From Galerina marginata (taxonomy: Eukaryota; Basidiomycota; Agaricomycetes; Agaricales; Galerinaceae): a stretch of DNA of 64,000 nucleotides. Shown here piece after piece: positions 48,504 through 60,771 of the stretch. The stretch spans positions 1,488,001 through 1,552,000 of the forward strand of contig JAECYW010000007.1 of NCBI GenBank assembly GCA_023014335.1, in the 5' to 3' direction. The notes beneath the pieces were generated by a model. It saw only the letters and a list, made by a program, of their open reading frames with translations. It did no database searches and was not told the DNA's origin. Every line of letters begins with the position of its first letter. The stretch's first letter is position 1. Made by a program: the position numbers and the translations under genes.

Positions 48504-49511
48504 GTTGATCCAACTTGGCTCGCAATTGGTGATGCGGTTGTTGAGTCCTGCGCTTTGCTTATGTAGTGTTCACCAACTGAGCTATAAAGGCTCGATTCTC
48601 AGGCTTGGGGATGTGTAGGTGGTGTTATCGATCGTTCTGACAAGTCTGGACGCAAGATGAGTCCTGCCATGTCCAAGTGGTAGTGTGTGTGAAATGTAAG
48701 TGACAACAGTCCCTCGAACGTACCTGTCAAGTATCCCAGGTCCCTGTAATTGGTACGTTGAGTGGAAAATATATCCAACCCATCGTTCACGTCTGATTCT
48801 ACAACAATCTCTAATAAAAAATAAACCGTACTAATGACAACCTCCAAGCCCAAAAACGAGAGTAGTAGTAGAATGACAATGTAGAAGTACAAGTGGCCAG
48901 AAGCTCACTTGGGTAGCATGCGGGGGGTACACTAACACATTGGAATATAATATAGGCAGAATAAAATAGGTGAACAACTACACAGTACACGTACAATGAA
49001 AAGGAGATGGTTTGGATGGAAGATGGTGGACTGTGGCATGTGAGTAAACGAGGATCGAGGTATTACTGTAGGGGTGTTGGTCGATGACCTTGAATGAAAA
49101 AATAAATTGGAACGAAGATGAATAGAAATATAATGTGTCAGGCATTGCGTCTAATTTAAATGGTGGGATGATGAGACGAGGACATGGAGAAGGAAAAGAG
49201 CCAGGGTGTATTCGAGTCGAGCAGGCGCAATCGCACCTGAAGGTGGTCCAGGAACATGGGCAAAGTCGAAAAGAAGCTCGCCAACAACGTACAAGGAGAT
49301 CGGGAAGCGCATCCGTATGTCGAGACAACGAGGTCGGCCAATAGCATCCGCACCGTCCGCATGGGCATATGGTGCGCGAAGGGCAGTAGGTGGCGTCATA
49401 CCAGACGCCAGGATCCAAAAGAAAAGATAGAAGACAGAAGAGGGATAGGAGCCATCGAGGAACACGCTGTTGAAGGGGCGGATAGAAGTCCTGCGCCTGA
49501 TTGGAGTTACG
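48504..49511. other. intergenic, F-box promoter and 3' region of the kinase gene
   Basis: No supported gene. A tRNA-like D-arm (AGCTCAGTTGGTGAAC, minus strand, about 48574-48590) is present but no full tRNA folds around it. Minus-strand frames at 48599-48892 and 48978-49418 lack motifs and overlap the likely kinase 3' untranslated region. Confidence 0.5.
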
Positions 49512-52500
49512 TCAAATGACCTCTTGGCGGGTGATGCTGTCGATCCCTTCTTGATCCAAAAGGCAGCCGCCTTCCTCGAGGTCTTCTTCCTCTTCCTCGT
49601 CCGCTCCTTCATGGTAATGATATAAACCACTCGGTAGGTCCATTCCAAAAGGCTCATCGTAAAATTGCACATCAGCCTCATCGACTTCATCGTCTTGTAA
49701 CCCTTCTTCCCCATCAGAATCGAAATCCCAAACCTCCTCTTCACCTCCATCCTGCATCATGAGGTTGTCGCGTGCCAATAAATCGTGGGTATCATCGTCC
49801 CCGCCTCCGCCCTCCTGCTTCCACCACCCTTGGTCTTCTCCCCCCTGCATCCACTTGTCGTCCCACAAATCACAGATTCTGGCCCGCTTTCTTGGATCCC
49901 GCACCAGCAATCGGCTGACGATCCGTCTGGCCCCACGACTCTTCACCAAGCACGGTCCTACAAGCTCCTCAGCGTCGACTTCATGCTCCGGCCCTTCACT
50001 CCCCTCTTCACCCGGCCACTCCCAGTGTCCATTCGCGATCCGCATCAACCAATGTCTCCTGTCCGCCTGACTGGCCCGCCGCCCTCCTCCGATACTTCCC
50101 CTCTCGCCCCCAATTTTCGCCCCAGCTCCTGCAAGCCCTTGGGCACCCATACCCTCTCCAAACGGCAGCTGCCGCCCCACAAGCGCGTAAAGCACAACTC
50201 CACACGCCCAAGCGTCCGTCTTGCGTGCATCGTAGACACCACGTCCACTAGCGCCCCCGCCGCCAGTGACCAGTTCGGGCGCAGCGTAGGCTTCGCTGCC
50301 GCACCGCGTTGAAAGAAGCTCGGCGTCTCCGTTTGCATCGATCTCGACAAACCTCGACAGACCGAAATCTGTGAGCTTGATGAATGGTGCTGGAGGAGGG
50401 GGTAAAGACGCCAGAGTGGGCCGAGGCGACGATGCAGTCAACGAGCTGAAGGCCGGTATTGTGAGGAGGATATCTGAGGACAAATGAAATCAGGAGATGT
50501 CGCGTAAGTACAAAATCTAGAACTCACTTTCAAGCTTGATGTCGCGATGCACGAGGCCCACACCATGCATCCAACCCACAGCTTTACACAGCTCACACCA
50601 GATCCGCCTCAGAACGGTCTCGCCTATACATGAGCGGAAGAGGTCATCGAAAGGCAAAGAAAAGAAAGACAGGCAACTATGAATGAATACAGTGCATCAG
50701 GGATAGCATATGCAAAAGCATTTACCGAGCATTCCCCACGCAATGTCATTGTTGACCAGCCCAAGGAAATCTCCCCCTGGTAAGTACGGGAGGACGAGGA
50801 TATGGTGGCTCGCGGTTGAAAGGTGGGCGAGCAGTGGCGTGATATTGGGATGCGAGATGTGCTACAGGAGGGATGGATCGTTAGCACATTCGTCAAACGT
50901 CAATCGGACGCAAATGTGAGACGGGACGAAGCACTGTAATGGCGAATCCAAGGACACTAGGAATATGCCAGACGTTTAAGGCAGTCTACGGCGCCTAAAT
51001 GGGCAATGTGTGTGCTAGAGCCAGCTAAAGGGCGATAGGCGGCGATAACTCGCTGACCATTGAGCATCGGCGTTACCGATTTCGATTTATTAAGGTCCAC
51101 CACAGAACCCAAGGAAAGGCGAAAGGGAGGCATAAGACGAAGACGAGGAAATCGCACTCACTTTTAGCACCTCCACCTCCCTCACGAACCCGACCCTCGT
51201 ACGCTCCTCCTCCGCCCGTTCTCGACCTTTAGGACCTCGCGTCTTCCGGGGGGTCATCTTCACCGCTACTAAGCGTCCGTGGCCAGCATTGCTGTCCAAG
51301 CTCGAATGTCGCGACAAGCTAGAGCCCAAGCCGACCCCTTCCTCGTCATCCACAACGATCACAGCTCGGCCTTCACGTCTACTTTCCACAGGTTCCTCAC
51401 TATCCCTCGGCTCTCCCATCTCCCCATGTCTTTCGTCCAGATACGACCTTCCCAACCGGAACGCAGGCCTCGTCCCTCGGACTCGCTCCTTGAACTTTTT
51501 CAAACTCGAGTCACGCGAAAGCGACGTGTCTTGTTGGAGGTGCAGCCTTAGGCTTGAATTCCGCGACAGACCTGTGGACGAACGTATGCTTGAATTACGG
51601 GACAAAGGTGCATCACTGCAATCCGACGCCAGTGATTTGATACTTGCATTCGGCGAAAGAGCGCCATCGACAGCCATGGGCAAGACCTCCGGCTGTGGAC
51701 ACGGCGCTGTAGATGAACGAGAAAAGGACAACATGTTTCTCAGCCCTTCCCTCAGCCGACTCGGGGGTCGTCTAACGGGTGTCTCGGTCTGAGGCGCGTC
51801 TTCTCCATTCAGCTTTGATAGATCCGGCATCGCAGGCTCTGTCTCGGATCGACGTTTTCTCCTCTCCGACTCTCTCTCCCTCTCGCGTCCACTCGCCCTT
51901 CTTCTCAGGTCTCTCACACTTTTTTTGGACACAAGCGTGAGAGGTACCCGGCTCAAATCTTCCGCAAGCCAGACAGCAGAAAATGCCCCGTGGCCGAGAG
52001 GCTTCAAGAGGCGCAACCTCGGACCTTGGGTGTGATCATTCTGCAACGTGTACTGAGCAGTATGGGCTGATAGAGCAAGAGGAGAATCAACGCCACTTCC
52101 AGTACTTGGGCTTAGGACGGATAAGGCTATCAAACAAAGATCAGATAGGGAACTCCACAAGACGCTGGGCATTGCGTACCAGTTATCGGAGAGTCGTTGG
52201 TTGGCGTGGCCGCCTCTTGACTGAAACCTTGGGAGGTAGGACTGGGAGACGCACTGGCAAAAGTCAACGATAGTGGTGATAGAGGGAAAAAATCGGGAGA
52301 AGGAAGTGATATGATGCTTCCAGGGTGCGGTTCTTCATCTTCTACTTCGTCATCCTCCGATGGTTCTGGAGGTGGTTCCGGGACCTGCTTGACCTTTTGT
52401 CTTGCTAGAAGTAAACTACGTTCAAAATGAAGTAATTTGGGCTCGAGATCCGCTGGTCGCGGGGTAGTATCGTCTGTTTGATATGCGGCGGGGAAAGAAT

Positions 52501-53143
52501 CGGATGGCATTATTGTGTCGTCTCTGTGAAGCGTGAGGCGGGGTGCTGTAGCGGATGGTGGTGGCGTTGGTAAGCGGGCCTCAACAAAAGACGATGTGAA
52601 TGAGGAGTCTGAGCCTGTTGAAGGTGCGCGTTCGTGAGTGTGGAAGTTGGGCGTTTCATTAATCGCATCGAAGTTGAGAAGATTGAAGTCTGGACTTCTG
52701 TGGACGGTAGATGTGTATCTTGAGGGAAATATGCGAGAAGGGTGGATGGCGTTTGGCTTGCTCGCGTATCTGGATGACGATGGCGGAGACGGCGGTTGGG
52801 TAGGAGTAGCGAAGAACTCCTCCGTCAAAGATCGTGGTTTGGGGGGCGGAGGAGGGGGCGTTGACGGCGTAGGCGATGGTGGCCGCGTTGAGAACGGGGA
52901 TGCAAAGAAAGCATTTGTCTTTAAATTTGGTGGGGAAGATGACGCGGATGTGGAGGATGTAATGTCGGAAAAAGTGGAGGAGAGCGAGGAGGTGCTGGAG
53001 CCAGAAGAGCGAGATCGTAAAGACGAGGCACCAGGCATCGGAGGGCACGCCAGGTGCGACGACGGCGCTGGTTTGTGCAATGACATGAGCGGAAAGAAAG
53101 TGGACCACGGAGCCAACCTCGTCTCAAAAACGTCACACAACAT
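49512..53143 (-). CDS. Ser/Thr protein kinase with long disordered N-terminus and N-lobe insertion
   Basis: Starts at 53143 or, equally plausibly, at an internal Met (MSLHKPAPSSHLACPP, 53086). About 300 Ser/Pro-rich residues precede the kinase domain (many SP/TP sites). The glycine loop is LKPLGHGAFSAVWLAED. The ATP-binding lysine strand LVAVKM follows only after about 200 Ser/Arg-rich residues (SRNSSIRSSTGLSRNSSL and others), an unusual insertion between strands 2 and 3. Then come HISHPNITPLLAHL, the catalytic loop VHRDIKLEN split by an intron, the DFG motif KLTDFGLSRF and the APE-like AAPELV. The C-lobe has a second, acidic insertion and ends with an acidic tail (DEEEEEDLEEGG). All catalytic residues are present, so it should be active. 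It resembles fungal CAMK-like kinases; the pathway is not identified. Confidence 0.82.
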
Positions 53144-53701
53144 AAGTCACGCGTTTCTTCACACGTGGAAATGACCTCAACACCGCCACTAAGACAGTCT
53201 TGAGTCCTGTCGTTGTTGAACACAAAAAGCACTGATAGACACCTGATTCTGGATCCGTGATAGAGATCCGAACCGCTGAAAATGATCAGCGCCAGAAATA
53301 GCGCGAGACCGCGGAATAGACATTTCTCCAAGTCAGTGCACAGCTTCACCAGCGCTTTCAAGAAAGACAACGGACCATCCAGTGCGCCACACTTTCCAAA
53401 GAACGACCCTAAGCGCCTAACCATGATTTATCCTCCCCTAAGCATATGACGGCCACGACCTTCGCAAAGAAAAGAAATTCGGTAGGGGTTGTATTAGGAT
53501 TGTGAGATTTATGCATATGCGCCATATGACGCTGCAGCTGAAAAAGTCCTTGCCGGGTTTAACAGACCGACGCCTCTAAAGGTCTATGCAGGACCAGGCA
53601 GAGCACATACACATCCAATGATCTGACGCCGTGATTAATAAAGTGGGGACGAAGAACGAAGATTAACTACTCACTACGATCAAGAATTCCTTCAAGGAAA
53701 A

Positions 53702-53715
53702 GCGCATATATGCGC
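53702..53715. repeat. perfect palindrome GCGCATATATGCGC, copy 1
   Basis: A 14-base self-complementary sequence inside AAGCGCATATATGCGCCA, identical over 18 bases to the copy at 54428. Possibly a transcription-factor site or the remnant of a small inverted-repeat element. Confidence 0.7.
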
Positions 53716-54427
53716 CATAAACACTGCTTTCCGGCGATAACACATTAAACGCCTCCCAGCAGTGATTGGTAGCGGAGATACTTGTTTTTGAGCCGAAAGA
53801 CACGAAGAATATCCTTCGCTTGAGAGGGGTACGTATGAAGCTTGCGTGCGGGTCGCTACGTTTGGGTAAGACTGCATGTTTGTCCGCACCGGGAAATGAG
53901 GACAATCTACCCTGGTGTAATGCAACTTTGGCCTATAGCTAGGGGACTTGTCCTGACAGACACACGAATTGACTGCAATTCACCTGGTCGGTCCCCAGTA
54001 TTCCAAGAGTAAGCACCGGTCGATTATCCGGGTAGATGAAAGTTAAAAGCAAAAGGTAACCTTCAATTCTAATTCGAATCTGTTGAGTTTCTTCGCACAT
54101 GACATCACATGACTACATCGCTCAATGCGAACGGGTGCGGACGGGTGCCGCTGGGCGCTTAAATGTGAACAGCGCTGGTAAAGTCTACAGACTGAATCAA
54201 TGGAACCGGAGATGGACGATACAAATTCCAATTTTGGATTTCAGAAAACCAGACTCCAATTGGAATACGTCCGCTCCGGGGTTGCTTTCGGTTCCTATGT
54301 GCAGGGTCGCCACTTAGGCTTTTAAGTTTTGAGTTTCATCACCGAAAGCCTATTTGTTTCTCTGACTATCCGTTGCCGTGTTTAACATGTATTGGACGCG
54401 ACATGGATTCCGCCTCTCGGTTGGCAA

Positions 54428-54441
54428 GCGCATATATGCGC
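54428..54441. repeat. perfect palindrome GCGCATATATGCGC, copy 2
   Basis: The second copy, 726 bases from the first, with the same flanks (AA before, CA after). The wider flanking sequence is not obviously related. Confidence 0.7.
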
Positions 54442-54785
54442 CACAAGCCTTGTGGGCTCTGGTTTAGAATCTCGGGCATTCCTGAGAAACGCCCGACGCT
54501 ACTTACTTATTCGTCGGTAAATGTAAGTGCAACCAATGGAGGTCCAGGGTGGGTGAAAATAAATCTTCTCCCAATCTACAGAAGAGACAGTCACCTTTAG
54601 CAGGTGGTGGATTTTGGCGCGCAAGCAGGCGCGTGAGAAAAAATGCGCCACTGGATAGTCATAGGCACTTGGCAGCAAGAGACTCCGTAAAAGCAGACGA
54701 CGATGATCTTTTCTTTAATTGTGTACGTGAGTTGAGATAGACATTCAATAGTCGGTATTACCAATGCACGCTAAAAGACCAGCCT

Positions 54786-56231
54786 TTATTTCCCCTGACA
54801 CTTGCTATGATTCCATTCTTGACTTGCACGATGCAGAGCATACTCGTGAGTGTTTGTTTTACCCCCATTCCACTTCATATGCTTGAATAAATGTTGAGTT
54901 TCAACGGAGGGTCAGGTATCAGTCGAAGCACATACCTTGATTCTGTCTTTTTTACTTTCCATCATATTTCCAAAATCGAGTAGGTGTACCGTAGCTTTTC
55001 CAGTGTCGTCAAATTCCCAGTGGACATTGGCTGGCGGCATCAGGTTAGTGTGAATTAGTGTGAGTGAACGGGGGACCAATTCGGTCACTCTCACCATCTT
55101 TGAGATCACCATGAAGTGCGTCATGAGCCTTCTCGAAGGCTACAACTTCATCGGCAAGGGCTTGGTGGCTCTGGGTCAAAAACTTTTCACAGTCTTCCTT
55201 GGACGTTGAAGGAGAAATCGCTTCCTTGAAACGGTCCGTTTTGGTAAGGGGACTACCAGGGACATGTTTCATAATCACCCATGGCTCTGGGTGGTGCGCG
55301 TCAGACTGAGCAATGAGCTGATCCTAAAACGACTGATTAATATCGAAGTCCCAAACCTCAATTCTTGGGTATGGAGAAATATAAACTAACCGTTTGTTTC
55401 AGATATTTAGCCTCTCTCTTCATGCTACCATGATCTGCAAATTTCTTCGCAATTTGTGTACCTGGTATGCCTCCCCAATCCTTGACCTTGTACACTCCGT
55501 GATTGCCAGTAGAAGATGCACCAAGGTCTTCGGTCCCGGCTTTGATGGTTCCCGATACTTCCTCTCCAAGTTCTCCCGGCGAGTCCTTAGAGTATTTCTT
55601 AAGCGTAAGGTGGATATCCTTAGGATCTAGATATTGGCACGATGAGTAAAAGGTCAAATCAGGATTTGCGCCAAATTACCCTCGCACGGTGGTGACTGCG
55701 ATGGTTATGTTAGGTCAAGGTGGTCAATTCGTAAGAGTGGACAATTCCACTTACATCGGCTCTCCCAAAGAGCTTTCGAGGACCAATTTTTCGTGCACAT
55801 GCAGTGATCTTTAGGGCTTGCTTTGGGGAAGACGTCTTCAGAGCTTTCTTTGCAGTAGCACGTTGGGCTCTTGCGTTCTTTTTTTCCTGTTTCTTTACCT
55901 TAGGCTGGTGCTTCGTCGAAGGATGTCGGGAAGAGCGCTTTCCTGAACCCTTGCCTTTGTACGAACGCTTTTGTAGCAAGATCAAGGCCGATGGGACAAA
56001 TTCATGACGGAGGAGTACAGAGGGCTTTACTGCAAGGTCTCTGGCGACATATCTCGTGTCTGATTTGACGTCGAGCCTGCAAAAAAAAAAGTCAGAAGTA
56101 TGCCTTTCACAAAGATGCAAGTTTAAGACATACAAAGAGACATCGATAAACCGTTCCGGGGAAGTGACCGGAAGGGCAAATACGATACAAGACAAGCTGG
56201 AAGCAAGAAGCAATAAACGGGGAAAGTGCAT
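54786..56231 (-). CDS. secreted kinase-like protein
   Basis: About five exons. It starts with a signal peptide (MHFPRLLLLASSLSCIVFA). A very basic segment follows (KGKGSGKRSSRHPSTKHQP, KKNARAQRATAKKALK), then a kinase-like fold: GNHGVYKVKDWGGIPGTQIA with IAKKF as a possible ATP-binding lysine strand, EPWVIMKHVPGSPLTK as hinge, a catalytic-loop-like HDALHGDLKDGNVHWEF and a metal-binding-like HLLDFGNMM. The final exon (HMKWNGGKTNTHEY) ends SKCQGK at 54786. The HGDLKDGN and LLDFGN motifs keep the catalytic Asp, Asn and Asp, as in aminoglycoside-phosphotransferase-like and protein kinases, so activity is possible. Location outside the cytosol is inferred from the signal peptide. The substrate is unknown. 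Confidence 0.7.
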
Positions 56232-56835
56232 AGTTGGGAAATGTCGTGAAAAGTTGTCGACGGGCGACCTGCGCTGGTGAGGAGTGGAGAAATCAGGTGG
56301 GGAGACCAGCTCGAACAAAAGCTTCGGGATGAAAGCGTTTATTTATATGAATCAAAGATGAGCTCCCCCCAGGCCAGTAGGTACTTCCTTCAAGCTTCAA
56401 GTTGCCCACATCAAGTACTTGTGTTCAGACGCCCACAAATTGGTGGAAATTATTACTACCTTTGAGGTAAAAACCCAAAGATGAGTCCGAGAACCGTGAC
56501 ATCGCAGTGTCCGGCACTTAGATATATCCGCTGACTGGCAACACAATCGGTGTGAGGGAAGGGGTTGGACCGCCGCGCAGGCGTTTTGCAAGTTCAATGG
56601 GGCTTATGTGAAGTCAAATATCTCACGCTGCCGCGGCGTGCGACTTGACTAGCTTGACTTGTGTGCATATTATGGTCAGTGTGTCCTGTCTCCGTTGCCC
56701 ACAAGATCCCTGTTTCGAAGGAATGAGATTCGGACAGGTGCATGCCACGCTCGGCCCACGCCAATTCAATTTGTAGACCAGCTCACGACACAGGAAGTTC
56801 AAAAGGCTGCAATCCCAAATTACCCTCAGCGACCT
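56232..56835. other. divergent promoter region
   Basis: Lies between the starts of the secreted kinase-like gene (minus) and the F-box-like gene (plus). No gene is seen. An open frame continuous with the plus gene extends upstream to 56659, but the Met at 56836 starts the F-box-like helix and is preferred. Confidence 0.5.
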
Positions 56836-58436
56836 ATGGCTAATACTCCTAACGACGATGTTCTTGATCAAATTTTTCGAGCTTGCCCAATACCCTCACT
56901 TGCAGTCATCTCACTCGTGTCGTCACGTATCCGCACTCTTGCATTGCCTCATTTATTGCGTACAGTCTCCCTTGATCGAAATCCTCAGGAGCTACTCGGT
57001 TTCCTTAATTTTGTTATCAACAATACCCAATCTAGAGAGGCGGAGGATCCCCGTGTTGGTCCTGAAGCAGAGGTGTTTGGTGTAGGCAAGTATCTACACC
57101 ATCTAGACATAGGATGTCTTGCTTTTCATTCAACCTTATCAGATGGAGAAAGGGACCCTGCCTTTGCAGGACACGAGGAATACCCTATATCCACCATTCT
57201 AACACGGGCGTTGGCGCTTTTGCCCAACCTCCAATCCATCACCATAGAAGATTGTGTGGAAGAAATTGTCTCTCATGCGTCTGATTTTGCCCTCACAGTC
57301 CTTAGCCGCCCACGGCTCAACTACATCGACCTAGGCAATGTCGGACCGCTTGCGTCAAATCATTTTGGACAAGCATTGAACTTGACGAAAAGTTTTCTGA
57401 AATTGAAGACGATCAAGCTTGACGTACAAGAGAATTTCAGACAGATGGAGGAGCGGCTGGAGTTGATCCCAAGCAAAGGAATGGGGAGTATTCTGTTCCA
57501 TTCTAGGGGAGATCTGACAGATCTCTTTCTCGAAACGTGGGACCTCCGCAGCATGCTACACCATGGCACATTGAAAAAATGCAGCGATAATATCAAGGGC
57601 CCGGTTATCTTTCCTAAAGTTGTGACCCTGGCTCTCTCTGACTGTGACGTTTCTCTCAAAGACCTCGCCAGTGCCTTCCCCGCTTTGCGCACCCTCGAAT
57701 TCAGCGTCTCGCCGTTTTCGCATGACATTGCCCCTCAACAAACCCCGACCATTTGCTTTCCAAATCTTGTTTCTATCCAGGGACGGTACAAGGACCTCCA
57801 AGCCTTCTTTCAGTCGACTATTGGACATGCGCATTTACGCCGCGTGGTGGTGGACAATGCCTGGTTCCCGAATCGCGATGCAATTCCTTTCGCCGTAACG
57901 CGAGCTTTACCTGCATTGAAGGTTCTCCACTTTACTCATATGGAAATTATGCCTTCATTGTGGTGGGAGGCATTTGTGCATACTGCACCTCATTTAACAT
58001 ACTTGGCTATCTCATTGTTTCCACGACTCATAGTTGAAGACGCATTGGATATCTTGGTGAGCTTTACATCAAATTTAAGCTTAGAGGGTCACTGAATTTT
58101 ACCCAGTGCATCCAGGTTCCTCGCATCCTCGCATCCGCGCCCATAGCATATTTTTCCCTGAGTCTCCAAGGATCTGCATTCTCAGTATGTGACACTGCAA
58201 GTCCGGGAAGCCAATCCTTAGAACCAGACGAAGCTATTGCGCTTTCCTATGCAACGAACATATGCACATTGAAGTATATTGACATTTACAAGGAAACTGA
58301 AATATATACAGGCGCGACCAGCTGGTGGAGGGTGGTCCGTAGTAGTTTGTCGGGCGATGAAGTCAATGTGCAGGTTGAAAGTCTGGACCAGTGTGATGGA
58401 ACGGCAATGAAAAGCTGGTATGACCTGGAGGCATGA
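56836..58436 (+). CDS. F-box-like/LRR protein
   Basis: Two exons, 56836-58056 and 58116-58436, joined in phase 0 by a 59-base intron, give 513 residues. The N-terminus (MANTPNDDVLDQIFRACPI ... LAVISLVSSRIRTLALPHLL) is a shortened F-box-like motif, followed by leucine-rich-like strands (ALLPNLQSITIEDCVEE, RPRLNYIDLGNVGPLAS, FPALRTLEFSVSP, LPALKVLHFTHME). It ends MKSWYDLEA. Many such proteins occur in agaricomycetes; SCF-adapter function is inferred from the N-terminus only. Confidence 0.7.
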
Positions 58437-59473
58437 AGACAAGGCCTTGAGATTTTAGCCATACCGTATAGCTAAAGAAGCGCCCGTCTTGTGTAACCAA
58501 GTACATCTGAATCACTAGATCCTCTCCTTACCCCAGTGTTACTCTTGTCCGTGTTGAATATGTGATGTTAACACCTGAATCTCCATAAATTGTTTCGTTA
58601 TCCCCAAGTATATTCCCCAGTCTCCCCTTGCTCAGTTCAAAGCTCCCATCAGCCCGGCGCTACATAGAAAGTGACTCGACCTCTTAACACCGTCCAAATT
58701 TTGGCTGTGTTCCGTCGCGACGAGAAGGGCGGCCACAAGACTAAAAGTGAATTGTCTTGCTCATCATTGAACCCGTATTGGCGTGTCTTTTTCCAGTAAA
58801 GGACTCCCGGGCCTGATGATTTCTACTTAAAATATGACGCAGTCGAGCGATTTCCTTCCGTTGTGTTTTTGTTCTTGGAACGAGCTGTTTTAGGGGTAAA
58901 GTGTTTAGGCGCTTATGCGGAACGGCGAACCGGACTCTGTCACAAGGCCGCTCCCATGTGGATCCCTCTCTGTATCATTATTGTGGACCAGTTCAGTAGC
59001 TTACGACAAGAGGTTATTTTCAAAGGAGGGTCTCCTTAAACTGGTAGTCCATTGTTGGTAAACTGTTCCATAATTGCTAATCATCACTAGCCAGGCAAAG
59101 AATAAGCGCCGGTCGAATTCTAAGAAACTCTCTAAACAAGGTTCCACAAGGTCTTACAAGTCTAAGTGGCACTGGATACCACTACCCCTAAGATTGGCTA
59201 TTTTGAAGCGGTATGTATGCAAATCGAAGTGACAAATTATTCTTGTCCGTTCGCCTCAGATTCTTAAGCAGTTATGGTGGTCCAAACGGATTAACATCGG
59301 CAATACAGCGGAGCTCTCAACACCCAACACCATCTCGGGATAAACGGAAAATTATATTAACCGTAGGTCTATTAAGGCTCTTATGAGTTATTACTCTGCA
59401 CGTCATTCCCCACCAATACAGTCGCCAGTCTTTCCTTCATCGGTGACCTGGATTTTATACGTCGGGCATAATC
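58437..59473. other. intergenic, about 1 kb without genes
   Basis: No supported open frame, repeat or RNA gene. The right end should hold the GH43 promoter. Confidence 0.5.
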
Positions 59474-60466
59474 ATGTCCTCCAGCGACATACAACCCTTA
59501 GTCACTCATATCTACACCGCCGACCCCTCAGCCCATGTCTTCAACGACCGCCTTTACATCTACCCCTCTCACGACATTGCCACCGACATCGTCGACAACG
59601 ACAACGGCGACCAATACGCCATGACCGACTACCACGTCCTCTCTCTCCCCGACATCAACGGTCCAGTAACGGACCACGGCGTAGCTCTCTCCGTGGAAAA
59701 CATCCCCTGGGCTTCAAAGCAGCTCTGGGCTCCGGATGCTGCCACCAAGAACGGCAAGTACTACTTGTATTTTCCGGCAAGAAACCACGAGGGGTTCTTT
59801 CAAATCGGAGTCGCGGTCGCAGATGAACCGCACGGTCCCTTCGTGCCGGACCCTGAACCAATCAAGGGGAGTTATAGCATCGATCCGGCGAGCTTTGTGG
59901 ACGACGATGGACAGGCGTATTTGTATTTTGGGGGCATTTGGGGTGGTCAATTGCAGTGCTGGCAGAAGGGAGTCTTTAACAGAGAGGTGTATCACACAAT
60001 GGAAGCGCAGGAAGGAGAGGCATTGAGACCAAGAGTCGCAAAGTTGAGCGAAGACATGAGGAGTTTTGATGGGGGCGACCACCCTCTAGAGATCCTCGAT
60101 CCAGTGACAAAGAAGCCATTGCAAGCATCTGACCATGACAGGCGTTTCTTCGAGGCAGCATGGATGCACAAACGGAACGGGGTCTACTATTTCAGTTACA
60201 GTACTGGAGACACGCATTATCTCTGCTATGCAACTGGTAGCTCGCCTCTGGGACCGTTCACCTACCGCGGGAGAATTTTGGAACCAGTGGTTGGATGGAC
60301 GACTCATCACAGTATTGTCGAGTTCAGGGGAAGGCTGTGGTTATTTCACCATGATTCGAGTTTGAGTGGGGGGAAGAATCATTTGAGGTGTGTGAAGGTG
60401 AAGGAGCTTTGGTACACAGAAAGCGGGGAGTTGACGGTGGACAAGTCGAAGGCCAAAGAAGAGTGA
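59474..60466 (+). CDS. GH43 family glycoside hydrolase
   Basis: A single exon of 330 residues. The family hydrolyses arabinose- or xylose-containing side chains and oligosaccharides with a five-bladed propeller. The catalytic triad is visible: the base in TADPSAHVFNDRLYIYPSHD (Asp17), the pKa modulator in YSIDPASFVDDDGQAYLYFG (Asp137) and the acid in RRFFEAAWMHKRNGVYYFS (Glu227). Also present are KQLWAPDAATKNGKYYLYFP and GWTTHHSIVEFRGRLWLFHH. No signal peptide is seen, so the enzyme is probably intracellular, acting on imported oligosaccharides, or the annotated start is internal. Specificity (arabinofuranosidase or xylosidase) cannot be decided. Confidence 0.88.
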   Translation: MSSSDIQPLVTHIYTADPSAHVFNDRLYIYPSHDIATDIVDNDNGDQYAMTDYHVLSLPDINGPVTDHGVALSVENIPWASKQLWAPDAATKNGKYYLYFPARNHEGFFQIGVAVADEPHGPFVPDPEPIKGSYSIDPASFVDDDGQAYLYFGGIWGGQLQCWQKGVFNREVYHTMEAQEGEALRPRVAKLSEDMRSFDGGDHPLEILDPVTKKPLQASDHDRRFFEAAWMHKRNGVYYFSYSTGDTHYLCYATGSSPLGPFTYRGRILEPVVGWTTHHSIVEFRGRLWLFHHDSSLSGGKNHLRCVKVKELWYTESGELTVDKSKAKEE

Positions 60467-60771
60467 AGTTAGCCTATATGTATTAGATGTGACTTATTTC
60501 TAAGACTTCGCATATTTTCTTATGTCGATACTTGTCAATATTCGTTGCGAATGATCCTGGTTGAAACAAACAAAATGAGCCGGGTGTTTCGAGGGAAAGT
60601 CGGATTAAAAGGTCAAATAAAAGATATGTTTAGATCAAATAGTGGAATAGAACTGAGACCTGCATTACAAAAGAAGTACAGTACGACCAGAAACCCGTAG
60701 AAAACACGACACCTTCATAAACAAGTAGTCACGAATGTTCAGTAACCAGATGTGAGACCAGCTTGTCGTTT
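60467..60771. other. short intergenic gap between convergent genes
   Basis: Holds the 3' regions of the GH43 and P450 genes. No gene is seen. Confidence 0.5.

Larger units (their letters stand above)
53144..54785. other. intergenic stretch with two copies of a 14-base palindrome
   Basis: No gene is supported; short frames on both strands have no motifs. GCGCATATATGCGC occurs twice (53702, 54428) and a shorter variant (GCATATGCGC) lies near 53514. Confidence 0.5.

Noticed and set aside
48540..48610. tRNA-like sequence on the minus strand (GCCTTTATAGCTCAGTTGGTGAAC)
   Set aside because: The D-arm consensus is good, but the D-stem is imperfect and no matching T-arm or 3' acceptor strand follows. 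At best a 5' tRNA fragment.
49151..49750. 199-codon minus-strand frame overlapping the kinase C-terminus
   Set aside because: It is out of frame with the kinase, which keeps coherent acidic coding to its stop at 49512; the rest is 3' region.
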